DNA of 52,986 nucleotides from Candidatus Sulfotelmatobacter sp. (GTDB lineage Bacteria; Acidobacteriota; Terriglobia; Terriglobales; Acidobacteriaceae): NCBI GenBank assembly GCA_025462865.1, contig JAOAPI010000064.1, forward strand, positions 1 to 52,986, read 5' to 3'. Position 1 is the first letter of the stretch. Every line of letters begins with the position of its first letter. The notes under the pieces were generated by a model. It saw only the letters and a program-made list of their open reading frames with translations. It had not been told where the DNA came from and made no database searches. The position numbers were made by a program, and so were the translations under genes. Positions 51,651 to 52,986 of this stretch are shown piece by piece.

Positions 51651-52118
51651 GTGAAGGTAAGAATAGCCTGGATAGGAAAGACGAAAGAGCCGGCGATCCA
51701 GTCGCTGACGGACGAGTACCTCAAACGTATTTCGCGCTACGTGCAGGTGGAAGGCCAAGCCGTGCGAGACGAATTGACGCTTTTGCAAATGTGCGGGCGG
51801 GAGGCGTTCGGTAAGGCGGGTAAAAAAGCCATTGCTGCGAAATCGACGCTGGCGCTGTTGGACTCGCGGGGAACGCAGTATTCATCCGAGGGGTTCGCGC
51901 GTTTTCTTGAGGGGTATCAGGATCGCAATCCGCTGCCTCTGGTATTCGCAGTCGGCCCCGCCGACGGGTTCGGTCAAGCAGTCCGCAATGTGGCACAGCA
52001 TACGATCTCATTGGGCAGCATAACACTTGCACATGAGCTGGCTCGCGTGGTTTTGCTCGAGCAAATCTATCGGGCATTTACCATTCTGAAGGGTCATCCT
52101 TACCATTCCGGACATTAA
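51651..52118 (+). CDS. rlmH: 23S rRNA pseudouridine-1915 N3-methyltransferase
   Basis: A 155-residue SPOUT methyltransferase starting at the GTG at 51651 (VKVRIAWIGKTKEPAIQSLTDEYLKRISRY); the frame extends further left without family signal. The knot motifs are VFAVGPADGFG, SLGSITLAHELARVVLLEQIYRAFTI and the ending LKGHPYHSGH. It methylates pseudouridine 1915 in helix 69 of 23S rRNA in the assembled 70S ribosome. It starts ten bases after the methyltransferase stop, so the four genes nadD, rsfS, methyltransferase and rlmH look like one unit. Confidence 0.96.
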   Translation: MKVRIAWIGKTKEPAIQSLTDEYLKRISRYVQVEGQAVRDELTLLQMCGREAFGKAGKKAIAAKSTLALLDSRGTQYSSEGFARFLEGYQDRNPLPLVFAVGPADGFGQAVRNVAQHTISLGSITLAHELARVVLLEQIYRAFTILKGHPYHSGH

Positions 52119-52233
52119 AGTACTGGCCTTCAGGTAGCACCTTCGTGTATTGTTCCCGCACCTAGCGAGTCCTACAGTTGTTAAATTGATATTCACGGAT
52201 TAACTTATAACTGCAATTTTGGAGAATAAATTC

Positions 52234-52401
52234 ATGAGAGATGTGATGGAGTTGTTGCGTGCAAAAGAACAAGAATTACTCAAGGTGAAACGGCAGGTCG
52301 AGGCCCTGCGAGTTGCGGCGCCGCTGTTGGGCGGGGAAGAGGACAAGGCGACGTCAGGGAATGGTCCGATGGCCGTCAGAGCCTCGAACAATCTTGGCTG
52401 A
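52234..52401 (+). CDS. 55-residue coiled-coil protein
   Basis: The ATG at 52234 is preceded by TTGGAG; a TTG at 52219 would add five residues. The peptide starts MRDVMELLRAKEQELLKVKRQ and forms a leucine-heptad helix (residues 1-33), then GGEEDKATSGNGPM and a short tail. Small proteins with this MELLRAKEQELLKVKxEVEALR pattern recur in Acidobacteriota, as I recall them, and have no known function. The helix is well suited to dimerise or bind a helical partner. Confidence 0.6.
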   Translation: MRDVMELLRAKEQELLKVKRQVEALRVAAPLLGGEEDKATSGNGPMAVRASNNLG

Positions 52402-52410
52402 CCGCGTATT

Positions 52411-52884
52411 TCATTGCGTGACGGTGGCCTGATAGCTGACAGTTTGCCAGCGCCCGTTGCGTCGCACCCAGACGCGCGTATAGCGGTAAAGTCCACTGAA
52501 ATCTTCTCCCAGTTGATGGCCTTTCACGTCGGCTCGAGCCGTTACCACTGCGGTATCCCCATAGAGTCGAACTACCAAGTCAGAGACATTCATGGATTCG
52601 TATCGGAGTTGTCCGCTGCGCCGGGCAGAAATGCTTTCCTGCTTTGTGGTCACCTGGCCAAGAGGAGTAATAGCCACGTAGTCGTCGGCCAGAACGCGCA
52701 ATGAAAACTCCGCGTCGCGCCGGAGACTCGCTTCTTTAGCCTGTCGCTCCATATCAACGATCTGGCGAATGGTTTCCTGGTCGGCGGAATCAAAACCAGT
52801 TCTGGGATGAAGCGCAACGTGCTGCGCGCAAAGTGCAGGCGACACCGCCAGCATGCAAAACAACAACACAAGACATTTGTTCAT
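52411..52884 (-). CDS. secreted NTF2-like (SnoaL/DUF4440) protein
   Basis: A 157-residue protein starting at the ATG at 52884 (a GTG one codon earlier is possible). The signal peptide is about residues 1-20 (NKCLVLLFCMLAVSPALCAQ). The NTF2-like core is QETIRQIVDMERQAKEASLRRDAEFSLRVLADDYVAITPLG, RYESMNVSDLVVRLYGDTAVVTARADVKG and the final RYTRVWVRRNGRWQTVSYQATVTQ. Like the other two such proteins here, it probably acts in the periplasm or outside the cell, with no known ligand. It converges on the 55-residue gene. Confidence 0.85.
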   Translation of the reverse strand: MNKCLVLLFCMLAVSPALCAQHVALHPRTGFDSADQETIRQIVDMERQAKEASLRRDAEFSLRVLADDYVAITPLGQVTTKQESISARRSGQLRYESMNVSDLVVRLYGDTAVVTARADVKGHQLGEDFSGLYRYTRVWVRRNGRWQTVSYQATVTQ

Positions 52885-52986
52885 CACGAACGAGACCTCC
52901 GCAGTCTGCCCGGGGACAGAGATCTGACTGCACTCGGATACGATGGCTTTGATGCACCAGTTCCCTGGAAAAGTTTAGAACTTTTG

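Noticed and set aside
1..52986. CRISPR array
   Set aside because: No series of regularly spaced direct repeats was found on reading the window; the repeated palindromes near 33 kb are REP elements with irregular spacing.

Overview
The window looks like chromosomal DNA of a member of the Acidobacteriota (Terriglobia / 'Koribacter'-like). This is an inference from gene content: UnbV/ASPIC-type FG-GAP proteins, many small secreted proteins of no clear family, paired RND pumps, and the neighbourhood rplU-rpmA-obgE ... nadD-rsfS-rlmH. No rRNA or other direct taxonomic marker is present.

Region 1 (1 to about 5180) is a mobile or prophage-like segment. It holds a ClpP-like serine peptidase, a 53-residue zinc ribbon, a RepA/AAA_25-type helicase with an overlapping small gene, a membrane/coiled-coil protein, small hypothetical genes and a tRNA-like sequence with a hugely enlarged anticodon loop. 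It ends inside a severed tRNA-Ser(UGA) gene (5181-5223, minus strand), so one attachment site of the element probably lies there. No integrase is in view; the element continues past the left edge.

Region 2 (5.3-29.9 kb) is ordinary chromosome rich in envelope and export functions. A four-gene minus-strand operon encodes an MsbA-like exporter, a LolD/MacB-like ATPase, an FtsX-like permease and a secreted esterase. A NarL-type two-component system follows and is translationally coupled to a Tat-exported FG-GAP/ASPIC protein. Then come a type III polyketide synthase with a YceI lipocalin-like protein, a beta-propeller lipoprotein, an MdtABC-like tripartite RND operon, leuCD, a family 2 glycosyltransferase and a large polytopic membrane protein.

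Region 3 (30-42 kb) has a MacB-like permease, an orphan GvpL/GvpF protein and a REP-associated tyrosine transposase (RAYT) surrounded and interrupted by its own palindromes. It also carries a dispersed set of genes for carrier-protein-dependent cysteine synthesis: a JAMM peptidase of Mec type, CysM, a CysO/MoaD-like carrier ending in GG-AA, and a MoeZ-like activator. RNase HI, a phosphoesterase, an orphan DppD-type ATPase and a prohibitin lie between them.

Region 4 (42-45 kb) is a cluster of small secreted proteins. It contains a candidate unannotated structured RNA at about 43218-43328, with a good promoter, a three-way-junction fold and a U tract.

Region 5 (45-53 kb) is housekeeping: rplU, rpmA, obgE, nadD, rsfS, a SAM methyltransferase and rlmH, plus a hybrid histidine kinase ending in PilZ, a 55-residue coiled-coil protein and a secreted NTF2-like protein.
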